A stretch of DNA of 34,343 bases, taken from contig VAWL01000070.1 of assembly GCA_005883965.1 (NCBI GenBank), positions 1 to 34,343 on the forward strand, in the 5' to 3' direction. The notes under the pieces are model-generated. The model was given only the letters and a program-made list of their open reading frames with translations. It was not told where the DNA came from and ran no database searches. Positions 9,324-17,355 of this stretch are shown piece by piece. Each line of letters begins with the position of its first letter. The stretch's first letter is position 1. The translations under genes were made by a program, and so were the position numbers. The stretch is from Actinomycetota bacterium (lineage in GTDB: Bacteria > Actinomycetota > Thermoleophilia > Gaiellales > Gaiellaceae).

Positions 9324-9428
9324 CTAACCCAGGGTGAATGTAGCGAACACGATGAGGAACGCGATCCAGAGAGCAAAGAGGACGAGCGCGCCGACGACCA
9401 ACTTCCTCCGCCCGCTCCATGCAGCCAT
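9324..9428 (-). CDS. Small single-TM protein, 34 aa
   Basis: Reverse strand: MAAWSGRRKLVVGALVLFALWIAFLIVFATFTLG*; positive N-terminus followed by a hydrophobic helix. Below the length cutoff of the supplied ORF track. Confidence 0.5.
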   Translation of the reverse strand: MAAWSGRRKLVVGALVLFALWIAFLIVFATFTLG

Positions 9429-9610
9429 AGCTCGACTCTACCTGGCCCCCCGCGACGTCATCAGTAATTCGATGAGGAGGACCGTCGCCTGGGCCAGCGT
9501 CCTTGTCGCCTGACGGACTGGAGGCTGAGCGGGCATGACCGACTCACCAATCCGCTCACCAAGCGCCCTCCTCGCACCGGGACGGAGGCACGAAACGCCT
9601 TGACAAGGGA

Positions 9611-9658
9611 TGGAGCTAGCGGGGCTCGAACCGGCGACCTCCCAGGTGCGATCCATGC
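9611..9658 (-). other. Partial tRNA-Ala (anticodon region to 3' end), candidate attachment-site remnant
   Basis: tggagctagcggggctcgaaccggcgacctcccaggtgcgatccatgc matches the 3' 48 nt of the tRNA-Ala at 29859-29906 with 4 mismatches; no 5' half is present. Confidence 0.8.
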
Positions 9659-10021
9659 CTTAGAACCGCGTGATCCGGTCTGGAACCGGGCATAACTGGC
9701 CTGGCCTGTGTCGTCCTGGTGCTCAGGATTTGCGCCAAAGTAGCTCGGTATCGATTGCCCGAGCGGGTACATGGCGGCGCTTTTCCCATTTCCCACGCGC
9801 GCGGGTGCCTAAGGCGAGTCGCAAGCTCGGCGTGCTCGCGGTCAAGGATGCGCACGGTTGGGGGAGCGGGCGCATCTATGAGACTAGGGAGTCGGGCAAA
9901 CCTCTTTCCGGGGAGTACTGGGCGGCAGTTCTTCCCTAGGGGGAGCGGAAGCGCCCGGCTCCCCTCTCCTGATCAAAGAGAGGCGAGAGCCGCCGCACGA
10001 GGACCGGACAACGAAGCCGTG

Positions 10022-10438
10022 TCAGCGGACGCCAGCGCGAGGCATGCTCGCGTTCAGGAGCGCCAGCGCCAGGACGATGTCGGCCAGGCAGCTGACACCC
10101 TCGCCTTTCCTTATGTACGCCGCCGCTCCCGCATCGAGAGCCCGGGAATCCGGTCCCTCCACCGAGGTCATCAGGACGACAACGGGGCTCTCCGACATAT
10201 TGCGCAACTTTCGCGTCGCCTCGACTCCGTCGACGCCCGGCATTGCAACGTCCATCAGCACGAGCGACGGCTTCAGCGTCTCGACGAGCTGGATTGCCTC
10301 CTCGCCATCGCCGGCGATACCGATGACTTCGAACGCGCCATGCTCCTCGACCGACAGTCGCAGCTCGTCGGCGAAGCGGCGGTCCTTGTCCGCGATGACG
10401 ATACGTGTTCTGTCCCGGGGCGGCCGTGGACGTTGCAC
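10022..10438 (-). CDS. Stand-alone response regulator receiver-domain protein
   Basis: 'RIVIADKDRRFADELRLSVEEHG...PSLVLMDVAMPGVDGVEATRKL...VVVLMTS...DAGAAAYIRKGEG' canonical receiver; no output domain. Confidence 0.85.
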   Translation of the reverse strand: MQRPRPPRDRTRIVIADKDRRFADELRLSVEEHGAFEVIGIAGDGEEAIQLVETLKPSLVLMDVAMPGVDGVEATRKLRNMSESPVVVLMTSVEGPDSRALDAGAAAYIRKGEGVSCLADIVLALALLNASMPRAGVR

Positions 10439-10592
10439 AGCCTCAGTTTGTCATACGGAGCGCTCCGGTTCTCCTCCCCAAGAGGCCGGGATTCGTTGAC
10501 AATCGAGCCTGTCGGCGGGTGCAAACTCCCAAGGATTCGTTATCAGAGCGCTTCGAAAAGGCCGGGAGCTGGCGCGCGACCTGGCAGAGCAA

Positions 10593-11264
10593 CTAGCCGG
10601 CGCCCGGCGGCGACGGGTGCATGAGAGCCACACCGTGGATATGGGCCCACCGGGTCGCCTCGGTCCGGTTTGAAACCTCGAGCTTCTCGTAAATGTTCGA
10701 AAGGTGGAACTTGATCGTTTCGAGCGAAACCCACAGCATGCGGGCGAGCTGCGCATTGGAGTAGCCCTCGGCGACGAGTTGGAGGATCTCGCGCTCGCGC
10801 GGGGTAAGCATCACGGCTGTGCTCCGGGACGTCGTTTGGCGGGCTTGATCGGGAAGTGGCCATTCCTTGGCGAGGTAGATCGAGCGCTCGAAGACCTGGC
10901 GGATCGCAACGATCAGATCGTCAGGGCGTGCCGTCTTGAGCACGTAGCCCGCGGCTCCTGCAGCGAAAGCCGCGTTGACTGCACGTGGGTCGTCAACGGT
11001 CGACCAGACGACGACGCGCAGGTCGACCACCTTCTCTCGCGCTCGATGGATGCTCTGCAAGTCATCAGCACTTGTCTGGTCGTTGTCGATTCCGGCAACA
11101 AATAGATTTGGTCGGCGCTCTTCGACGAGCTTGACCGCCTCGTCCACAGAAGTCGTCGCCGCACTCACGGACACGTCAATGGCGGCCAACACTCGCACGA
11201 GCGCGCGAAGCCATAATTCAGACCGATCGCATACGACCGCCGCCCGCTCTCCCCTTGCGGTCAC
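10593..11264 (-). CDS. NarL/LuxR-family response regulator with degenerate receiver
   Basis: C-terminal HTH 'LTPREREILQLVAEGYSNAQLARMLWVSLETIKFHLSNIYEKLEVSNRTEA'; receiver-like N-terminus with 'PNLFVAGIDNDQ' where P-x-L-x-x-x-D is expected. Confidence 0.88.
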   Translation of the reverse strand: MTARGERAAVVCDRSELWLRALVRVLAAIDVSVSAATTSVDEAVKLVEERRPNLFVAGIDNDQTSADDLQSIHRAREKVVDLRVVVWSTVDDPRAVNAAFAAGAAGYVLKTARPDDLIVAIRQVFERSIYLAKEWPLPDQARQTTSRSTAVMLTPREREILQLVAEGYSNAQLARMLWVSLETIKFHLSNIYEKLEVSNRTEATRWAHIHGVALMHPSPPGAG

Positions 11265-11450
11265 GGCGGTGACTCCTATCCTGCTGTTGGTAACTCCTCC
11301 CCTCCCCTCCCAAGGTAGTTCCCAGTCCTTCGATTGTGCGACCGCATATTTGTACCAATTTCGTAACTATTTCAAACTGCGCTGACACGTGCTACGCGCA
11401 CGACCGTGCGAGTGTTGGTTGCTTGCGTGCGCGAGAGCACGAGCTTCCGC

Positions 11451-12674
11451 TCAGCGCCTGAGGTCGCGAACCGTGTGGCTGATCGCGAAAACGAGCGAGA
11501 TCCCGAGCACCGCGAAGAGGAACAGGCGCAACCAGTCCCTGGGAGAGCTAGGTCGGAATCCGTTCGCCCCGGAGAGCCCGCCAGGAAGCTCGGGGCTCGG
11601 GGAGTTCTTGCTCGTCTCAGCCGCGAGCACGCCGCCCTTCGACGTCTGCGCCCGTCCGTCGCGATCGACGCCGCTCATCCCGATCAGCGCCGCGAGGCTG
11701 TTCCCGGGAAATGGCAACGAGGGTGCGCAGGAGTTGCGCATCCAGAGAGCCGCGAGCTGTGAGCGCTTGGGACGGCCACTGGTGACAATGACGACGCGGG
11801 TCACGAAGAGTCTGCGGCCACTCCGGACCGCGCGCGCGTCGATCCTGTACGTGCCAGGTGCCAGACGGCGTCCTCCTAGGCGGCCGCTGAACCGGAGCCT
11901 GTTGACGCCCTTGTGTCCGCGGAGTTGGAAGCTTCGCGTCACACCGCAGCGCGGCGCCAACTGAGTCACCGTCACCCTCACACGACCGGCCTTGCGGAGC
12001 CTGAACATGAACGTGGTCGCTCGATGATGCCGCCCCTTCGACACGATCCACCTGGGCGACCGCGGAGCTCGTGCGGGCGACCCGTACGTGACGCTCGACC
12101 CGCCAGCGCTGCCCGCCTGCGGTGCCCCGGAACCAGATGTACCGGACGAGCCGCTTGCTGAGCCGCCCGAGCCGGGCAATACCCCGCCGGCAGCCGGGGG
12201 CAGCGGCGGCGGCGGAGGCGGCGGAGGCAGGTTCGGCGGCGGTGGTGGAAGCGGCGGCGGTGGTGGAAGCGGCGGGGGCGGCGGAAGCGGCGGTGGCGGA
12301 GGCGGCGGTGGTGGAAGCGGCGGCGGCGGCGGAAGCGGCGGCGGGGGCGGCAGTGGCGGGGGCGGAGGCAGCGGCGGGGGCGGCGGAAGCGGCGGTGGCG
12401 GAGGCGGCGGTGGTGGAAGCGGCGGCGGCGGCGGAAGCGGCGGCGGGGGCGGCAGTGGCGGGGGCGGAGGCAGCGGCGGGGGCGGAGGCAGCGGCGGGGG
12501 CGGCGGAAGCGGCGGCGGGGGCGGCAGCGGCGGCGGCGGTATCAAACCCGCAGTTGCCGACGAATTGCCCGGTAGAAGTGTGGGTGTCTGCGCGGTTCCG
12601 GAAGCGATCAGGAAGGCGGCGGCGAGAACCAGAGCCGACACCAAAAGCGCCCTCACCGAGCGTCCAGGTCTCAT
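11451..12674 (-). CDS. Secreted/surface protein with long (PPPPPL)n stalk, C-terminal beta-rich domain and TM anchor
   Basis: Signal peptide-like N-terminus 'MRPGRSVRALLVSALVLAAAFLIASGTAQ', about 115 residues of PPPPPL repeats, 'FMFRLRKAGRVRVTVTQLAPRCGVTRSFQLRGHKGVNRLRFSGRLGGRRLAPGTYRI' domain, C-terminal 'WLRLFLFAVLGISLVFAISHTVRDLRR'. Confidence 0.8.
   Translation of the reverse strand: MRPGRSVRALLVSALVLAAAFLIASGTAQTPTLLPGNSSATAGLIPPPPLPPPPPLPPPPPLPPPPPLPPPPPLPPPPPLPPPPPLPPPPPPPPPLPPPPPLPPPPPLPPPPPLPPPPPLPPPPPPPPPLPPPPPLPPPPPLPPPPPNLPPPPPPPPLPPAAGGVLPGSGGSASGSSGTSGSGAPQAGSAGGSSVTYGSPARAPRSPRWIVSKGRHHRATTFMFRLRKAGRVRVTVTQLAPRCGVTRSFQLRGHKGVNRLRFSGRLGGRRLAPGTYRIDARAVRSGRRLFVTRVVIVTSGRPKRSQLAALWMRNSCAPSLPFPGNSLAALIGMSGVDRDGRAQTSKGGVLAAETSKNSPSPELPGGLSGANGFRPSSPRDWLRLFLFAVLGISLVFAISHTVRDLRR
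12191..12540. repeat. 18-bp coding tandem repeat (PPPPPL codons) with a 102-bp higher-order duplication
   Basis: Dense GGCGGNGGNGGNGGAAGC-type units on the + strand; 12285-12386 is repeated at 12387-12488 nearly identically. Confidence 0.85.
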
Positions 12675-12734
12675 CGTCTTACTCCAGGCCCCATCGTCTT
12701 ACTCCCGCCCCATCGTCCTCCCGCCCCATCGTCT
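12672..12734 (-). promoter_or_regulatory. Four tandem copies of a ribosome-binding/start-codon-like module upstream of the PPPPPL gene
   Basis: Reverse strand: TAAGACGATGGGGCGGGAGGACGATGGGGCGGGAGTAAGACGATGGGGCCTGGAGTAAGACGATGA; ATGs start at 12729, 12713, 12694 and 12674. Confidence 0.7.
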
Positions 12735-12805
12735 TAGTTAAACGCGCGGGCGCATGCGGCTGGTTGCGGCTTTGAAGTCCCAACCCCCCGACCGGGGAGG
12801 TTGCC

Positions 12806-14227
12806 TTGACCGCAGTCCTGAAGCCAATCACTCTTGTTGCGGAGCCCGGAGGAATGCAGTTCCGGGTCGCATTCGGGTTACGGCATCTCAGGGGAGCAGA
12901 CGGTACTCACCACCGAATAGAGGATTGGGTGGAACTAAACGAAGCCTTTCGACGGATTGTCCTGCAGCACGTGCGACTCATCGCGTGCTTCGTGATCACA
13001 GGCCTCGCCGTGGGCGCGCTCGTGCATCGCGCCACAGGGAAGACCTTTACCACGTCGGCGCGGCTGGCGCTTGACACGCAGGACCCGGCGTCCCGGACCG
13101 AAGCGGCTGCGATAGCCGACATGGGCCAGGCGATCGCGACGAGCCCAGCGCAAATCCGAGCAGCGCTCAACCGCAGTCATGTCCGTCGAGATGTCGCTGG
13201 CGTCGCGCACCACGTCGCCGTCCGACCTTTGGGGACGTCGGGCGTCCTCGAGCTCTCGTATAGCGATCGGACCTCGCACGGCGCGAAAACCGTGGCGGAC
13301 GCGCTGGCCGCTCAGCTGATCCGGACTCGCCTCGCGATCAGCAACGGCGAGCTCCAGCGGGCCCTCTCTGCAAGCACCGGACAGATCGACGGCATCAATC
13401 GCAAGATCGCCGAGCTCGACGCAACGGCCGCGTCAGACCCGGCGGCCGCTGCACAACGGGATCTCCTTGCACAACAGCGTTCGACGATCGAGAGCGAGCG
13501 TGCAACTCTCCTTTCGAGCGCAGCGCTACGACCGAAGCCGTCGATCATCAGCCCTGCAGTTCTCCCCACGCACGCGACTACTTCCGGTCTGATCCCGTAC
13601 ATGACGCTTGGCGCGATCTTCGGCCTGATACTCGCACTCGGCACCGCCGGCCTGGTGGAGATGATCCGACCCACAGTCGTCGGTGAGGACGCCCTCGCCC
13701 GGGAATTCGATGCGCCACTTCTGGGCAGGTTGTCGGGGGTGCCCGGTCAGGCGTCGCTGGTGGCGGACACGACGTCATTGGCCGACCACATCAGGCTCGC
13801 CAGTGAAGGCTCCCGGGTACACGGTGTCTGGCTGGTCGGTGCAGGGCCTTCGGTCGACCTGAGGTCGCTCGCTGTCGCGCTCACACGTTCCGGCGATTCC
13901 AACGGCTCGTCCAGGGCTCCAAAGGCAGCCAACGACCCACATGCGCGGGGCGTCACGGTCGACGTATTCGATGCGCACACGTGGTCGCCGAACGGCGGAG
14001 GTGCGGGCGTGGTCCTTGTTTCGCCGCTCGCCCTCAAGAAGGAAGATCTCATCGAGACAAATCAACTTCTCGAGCTGAGCAGGTTGCCGGTCCTGGGTCT
14101 GATCACGTATGACGGCGAACGCCCGTGGCGGCCGGGCCTACGCCCTGTCGACCCGGTCGGCAAGGGTGTGACAAAGCCGGCTCAGCAGAGCGGCCTAGAG
14201 AAGGTCACTCGCTCGAGCTCGCGTTGA
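12806..14227 (+). CDS. Wzz/chain-length-determinant-like protein with a degenerate BY-kinase-like cytoplasmic region
   Basis: TTG start after GGGGAGG; N-terminal TM 'LIACFVITGLAVGALVHRATGKTFTTSARLAL', coiled periplasmic region, second TM 'IPYMTLGAIFGLILALGTAGLVEMIRPTVVGEDALAREFDAPLLGRL'. Walker A not present. Confidence 0.75.
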   Translation: MTAVLKPITLVAEPGGMQFRVAFGLRHLRGADGTHHRIEDWVELNEAFRRIVLQHVRLIACFVITGLAVGALVHRATGKTFTTSARLALDTQDPASRTEAAAIADMGQAIATSPAQIRAALNRSHVRRDVAGVAHHVAVRPLGTSGVLELSYSDRTSHGAKTVADALAAQLIRTRLAISNGELQRALSASTGQIDGINRKIAELDATAASDPAAAAQRDLLAQQRSTIESERATLLSSAALRPKPSIISPAVLPTHATTSGLIPYMTLGAIFGLILALGTAGLVEMIRPTVVGEDALAREFDAPLLGRLSGVPGQASLVADTTSLADHIRLASEGSRVHGVWLVGAGPSVDLRSLAVALTRSGDSNGSSRAPKAANDPHARGVTVDVFDAHTWSPNGGGAGVVLVSPLALKKEDLIETNQLLELSRLPVLGLITYDGERPWRPGLRPVDPVGKGVTKPAQQSGLEKVTRSSSR

Positions 14228-14261
14228 ACGCGTTGCGAGGGCGGCCGTCTGTGTTCGTTCT

Positions 14262-16304
14262 ATGCCGGCCCTCCCGGGCGTGCGTCGCCTAGTTGCCTTC
14301 CTCGCAGGAGCTGTGCTGATCGGGTACATGATCGTCGCCCTCGGCACCGCAGCCGGCAAGCCCTTGGGCGGTCGTCCGTCGGCGCCGGCCGAGGCTGGCA
14401 AGGCGCCACGGCATCGGTACATGATCAACTCGGGCTCGAGCGCGCCGCTCGTCGCGTCCTATGGCTGGAACCTCCTCGACGTCAGCTCGAAGTGGAGAGC
14501 CGACCGGCTCCCGGGCAGGACGCGCGGCCTGGTGTGGCTCGGCGATTACGACAATTCCACTTGCGGGTGGCAAGTCTCCGATGACGAGCTTCGAAGCGAA
14601 GTACAGCGGATGGCTCGCGATCGAAAGGTCTTTGGGTTCTACATCTCCGACGAGCCCGATCCGAACGCGTGCCCGGCGGCGCCGGCACAGCATCGAGCAC
14701 GCACGCAGCTCATACACGCGCTCAGTCCGGGCAAGCCGACGATCCTTGTCGTTGACTCGAATTCGGGTCGAGCGACTCTCGAGCAGATCCCGAAATGGGT
14801 AGGCGCAGCCGACATTCTCGGGCTCGATCCGTATCCGTGCTACCGGGGCAAGCGGTGTCATTTCGACTGGATTGGCAGGGTCATCACGGCCGCCAACAAG
14901 GCGCGAGTGCCGTATTGGGGAGTGGTGCAGGCCTTCGCCGACTCGACCTGGCGCTGGCCGACGAACGCCGAGGAACGGCACATGCTCTCGCAATGGGCAG
15001 CGTCGAGGCAGTCCGGCTACATGACTTTCAGCTGGAGATGGGACGGCCATAGCCTCACGCAGCAGCGAGGCTTGCTCGACGTCTTCAGGCGCTTCAACCG
15101 ATCCGCGCCCGGCGTACGTTCCACAGGGCGAAGCACGGGACTACGGCCAGAGCGGACGCTTGGTGGCACGGCCACGGAGCTGCATTACACCTACGCCGGT
15201 CCGAACTCCGTGACGTTCGACTGGACGGGAACGGCTCGCTCCGTTCGCTACGGGCCTACGACGCGCTACGGGTCGGTTGTTCCCGCCCGCCACCCGAGGA
15301 TCACGCCCTTTTCGTCGAAGGGGCCATTCTGGCAGGCGACGATCACTGGATTGCAGCGCGGGAAACGGTATCGCTACGCGGTAGGCCGGGTGAAGTCCGC
15401 TTTTTCGACCCCGCCGGTAGGCCGGTTTCGGTTCGACCTCGAAGCCGACGTCGGGGCATCCAGTGACTACGACGCCGTCAGCGTGACCCAGAAACAGATT
15501 TTCGCGGACAACCCGGCCTTCGTGATCCTCGCCGGGGACCTCTCGTATGGAAACGATCACGGCCAGCCGGCGGTCGACAGGCATTTCAACGACGTGATGG
15601 CCTGGAGTCGCCGTGCCGCATACATGGCCGCCTGGGGCAATCACGAATGGGACGAGTCGACGGACGACCTCCGAAACTACAAGGGGCGAATCGGAATCCC
15701 ACACGGGCACGCGTCTCCTGGCGCACCGGGTGAAGGGTGCTGCGGCGCGGATTGGGGCTGGTTCGATGCCGGCGGAGTGCGGTTCATCTCCTATCCGGAG
15801 CCCTACACCGATGCGACGTGGACCGACTGGCAACGGAAGGCCGTGCGGCTGATGGCGGCCGGTCAACGCAATCCTCGGATCCACTTCATCGTGACCTTCG
15901 GCCATCGACCCGCCTACTCCACCGGGCACCACCCTGGCGACAAGTCACTCGCGTCGATTATCGACGCCCTCGGAGACCGCTATTCGAAGTACGTCTTGAA
16001 TCTGAACGGGCACTCTCACGACTACGAGCGTTTCGTGCCGATCCACCACGTTGTGCAGATATCGGCCGGCGCCGGCGGCTCGAGTCTGGAAGCGTGGTCG
16101 CGTGGCCCAGACTCTCGTACAGCCGTCCGCGCTCTGCACCTGGAGCATTTGCGAGTGGACGTGAGCGCCAGCAGGATGCGAATCGAGGCCGTGTGCGGGC
16201 CGCCCTCCTCAAGCCAGGGCATCAGTTGTCGGCTGGGAACGGTGATCGACTCGTACACAATCCGCACGCCCCGCCGAGCGCAGGTGAAGGCGAGAGAGGG
16301 CTGA
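14262..16304 (+). CDS. Two-domain secreted protein: glycoside-hydrolase-like TIM-barrel region fused to purple acid phosphatase-like metallophosphoesterase
   Basis: N-terminal TM; 'VFGFYISDEPDPNAC...ADILGLDPYPCYRGKRC...WGVVQAFADS'; C-terminal PAP motifs 'DVGAS', 'GDLSYGND', 'GNHEWD', 'VTFGHRPAYS', 'NGHSHDYER'. Confidence 0.8.
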   Translation: MPALPGVRRLVAFLAGAVLIGYMIVALGTAAGKPLGGRPSAPAEAGKAPRHRYMINSGSSAPLVASYGWNLLDVSSKWRADRLPGRTRGLVWLGDYDNSTCGWQVSDDELRSEVQRMARDRKVFGFYISDEPDPNACPAAPAQHRARTQLIHALSPGKPTILVVDSNSGRATLEQIPKWVGAADILGLDPYPCYRGKRCHFDWIGRVITAANKARVPYWGVVQAFADSTWRWPTNAEERHMLSQWAASRQSGYMTFSWRWDGHSLTQQRGLLDVFRRFNRSAPGVRSTGRSTGLRPERTLGGTATELHYTYAGPNSVTFDWTGTARSVRYGPTTRYGSVVPARHPRITPFSSKGPFWQATITGLQRGKRYRYAVGRVKSAFSTPPVGRFRFDLEADVGASSDYDAVSVTQKQIFADNPAFVILAGDLSYGNDHGQPAVDRHFNDVMAWSRRAAYMAAWGNHEWDESTDDLRNYKGRIGIPHGHASPGAPGEGCCGADWGWFDAGGVRFISYPEPYTDATWTDWQRKAVRLMAAGQRNPRIHFIVTFGHRPAYSTGHHPGDKSLASIIDALGDRYSKYVLNLNGHSHDYERFVPIHHVVQISAGAGGSSLEAWSRGPDSRTAVRALHLEHLRVDVSASRMRIEAVCGPPSSSQGISCRLGTVIDSYTIRTPRRAQVKAREG

Positions 16305-16321
16305 CCGTGGCAGACGGGTCT

Positions 16322-17314
16322 ATGTCCTACTGGAGTGGTCGCCGCGTGCTGGTCACCGGCGCCGGGGGTTTCATCGGTAGCCACGTTTGTGAGTTGCTCG
16401 TCGGCGCCGGGGCAAGCGTCCGCGCGTTTGTTCGCTACAACTCTCGAAACGACTACGGGTGTCTCGAGTTCTGCGAGCCAGAGATGAGGGAAGAGCTCGA
16501 GATCTTCACTGGTGATCTCGCAAACCCCGAGGCGGTCGCCGGAGCGGTCGCTGGGTCCGACGTTGTTCTCCATCTCGGCGCGCTCATCCCGATTCCCTAC
16601 TCGTACCGGCACCCGAGGGAGTTCGTAACAGCCAATCTGGAAGGAACCCTCAACGTGCTCGAAGCCACGCGTCGGCTGGAGGTTTCGCGGATCGTCCAGA
16701 CTTCGACCAGCGAGGTATACGGGACGGCGATGAGTGTTCCGATTCCGGAGCACCATCCGCTCCACCCCCAGTCGCCATACGCCGCGTCCAAGGTCGGCGC
16801 GGATCAGCTGGCGCTCTCGTACGGGAGATCGTTCGAGACGCCGGTCGTCGTTGCCCGTCCCTTCAATACTTTCGGTCCGCGCCAGTCGGCTCGGGCGGTG
16901 ATTCCGACAGTCATCACGCAGGCGCTCTCGCGCGAGGCGATCGAGCTCGGGTCAACCTCGCCCACCCGTGACTTCGTCTACGTGGAAGACACCGCGCGCG
17001 GGATCATCCGTTGCGCAGAGGTCGACGACGCCCTGGGTGAGGTGATCAACCTCGGCACCGGAGTGGAAGTTTCGATCGGTGGGATCGTCGAGCGGGTGCT
17101 GGCGCTCGTCGATCGCCAGCTGCCTGTGCTCGTCGCCGAGGATCGACTTCGGCCACCCCACAGCGAGGTCGAACGGCTGATCGCCGACCGCAGCAAGGCA
17201 CGCGCGATGCTCGGCTGGGAGCCTGCCATCGATTTCGACGAGGGGCTTCGTCGCACGATCGAGTGGCTCCGCGGCTCGCTTGCCGTGTACAAACCGAGCA
17301 TCTACAACGTCTGA
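16322..17314 (+). CDS. NAD-dependent epimerase/dehydratase, nucleotide-sugar 4,6-dehydratase-like (LegB-like)
   Basis: 'RVLVTGAGGFIGSHVCELL', 'TSTSEVYGTA', 'SPYAASKVGADQL' (YxxxK), 'RPFNTFGPRQSARAVIPTVI', 'SPTRDFVYVEDTARG'. Confidence 0.85.
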   Translation: MSYWSGRRVLVTGAGGFIGSHVCELLVGAGASVRAFVRYNSRNDYGCLEFCEPEMREELEIFTGDLANPEAVAGAVAGSDVVLHLGALIPIPYSYRHPREFVTANLEGTLNVLEATRRLEVSRIVQTSTSEVYGTAMSVPIPEHHPLHPQSPYAASKVGADQLALSYGRSFETPVVVARPFNTFGPRQSARAVIPTVITQALSREAIELGSTSPTRDFVYVEDTARGIIRCAEVDDALGEVINLGTGVEVSIGGIVERVLALVDRQLPVLVAEDRLRPPHSEVERLIADRSKARAMLGWEPAIDFDEGLRRTIEWLRGSLAVYKPSIYNV

Positions 17315-17355
17315 CGACCGACCCTTGGCGAGCTGCTGTCCGCAGCGCCGTCCGC

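Larger units (their letters stand above)
8912..9515. repeat. Dispersed intergenic motif, three copies (about 8912-8945, 9258-9290, 9481-9515)
   Basis: Shared core GTCGYCTGGGCCAGYGT followed (in two copies) by NCGNGAATGNCCC. Confidence 0.6.

Noticed and set aside
9884-9945. c-di-GMP (GEMM) riboswitch suggested by GGGCAAACC
   Set aside because: The downstream ACGCAAAGCC element and the expected second helix are missing.
12191-12540. CRISPR-like repeat array
   Set aside because: 18-bp in-frame coding repeats with no unique spacers; no cas genes in the window.
12088-12775. Long + strand ORFs encoding GGGGGS or Ala/Glu-rich repeats
   Set aside because: Antisense readings of the PPPPPL tract; the minus-strand ORF has a signal peptide, a globular domain and a TM anchor, the + ORFs do not.
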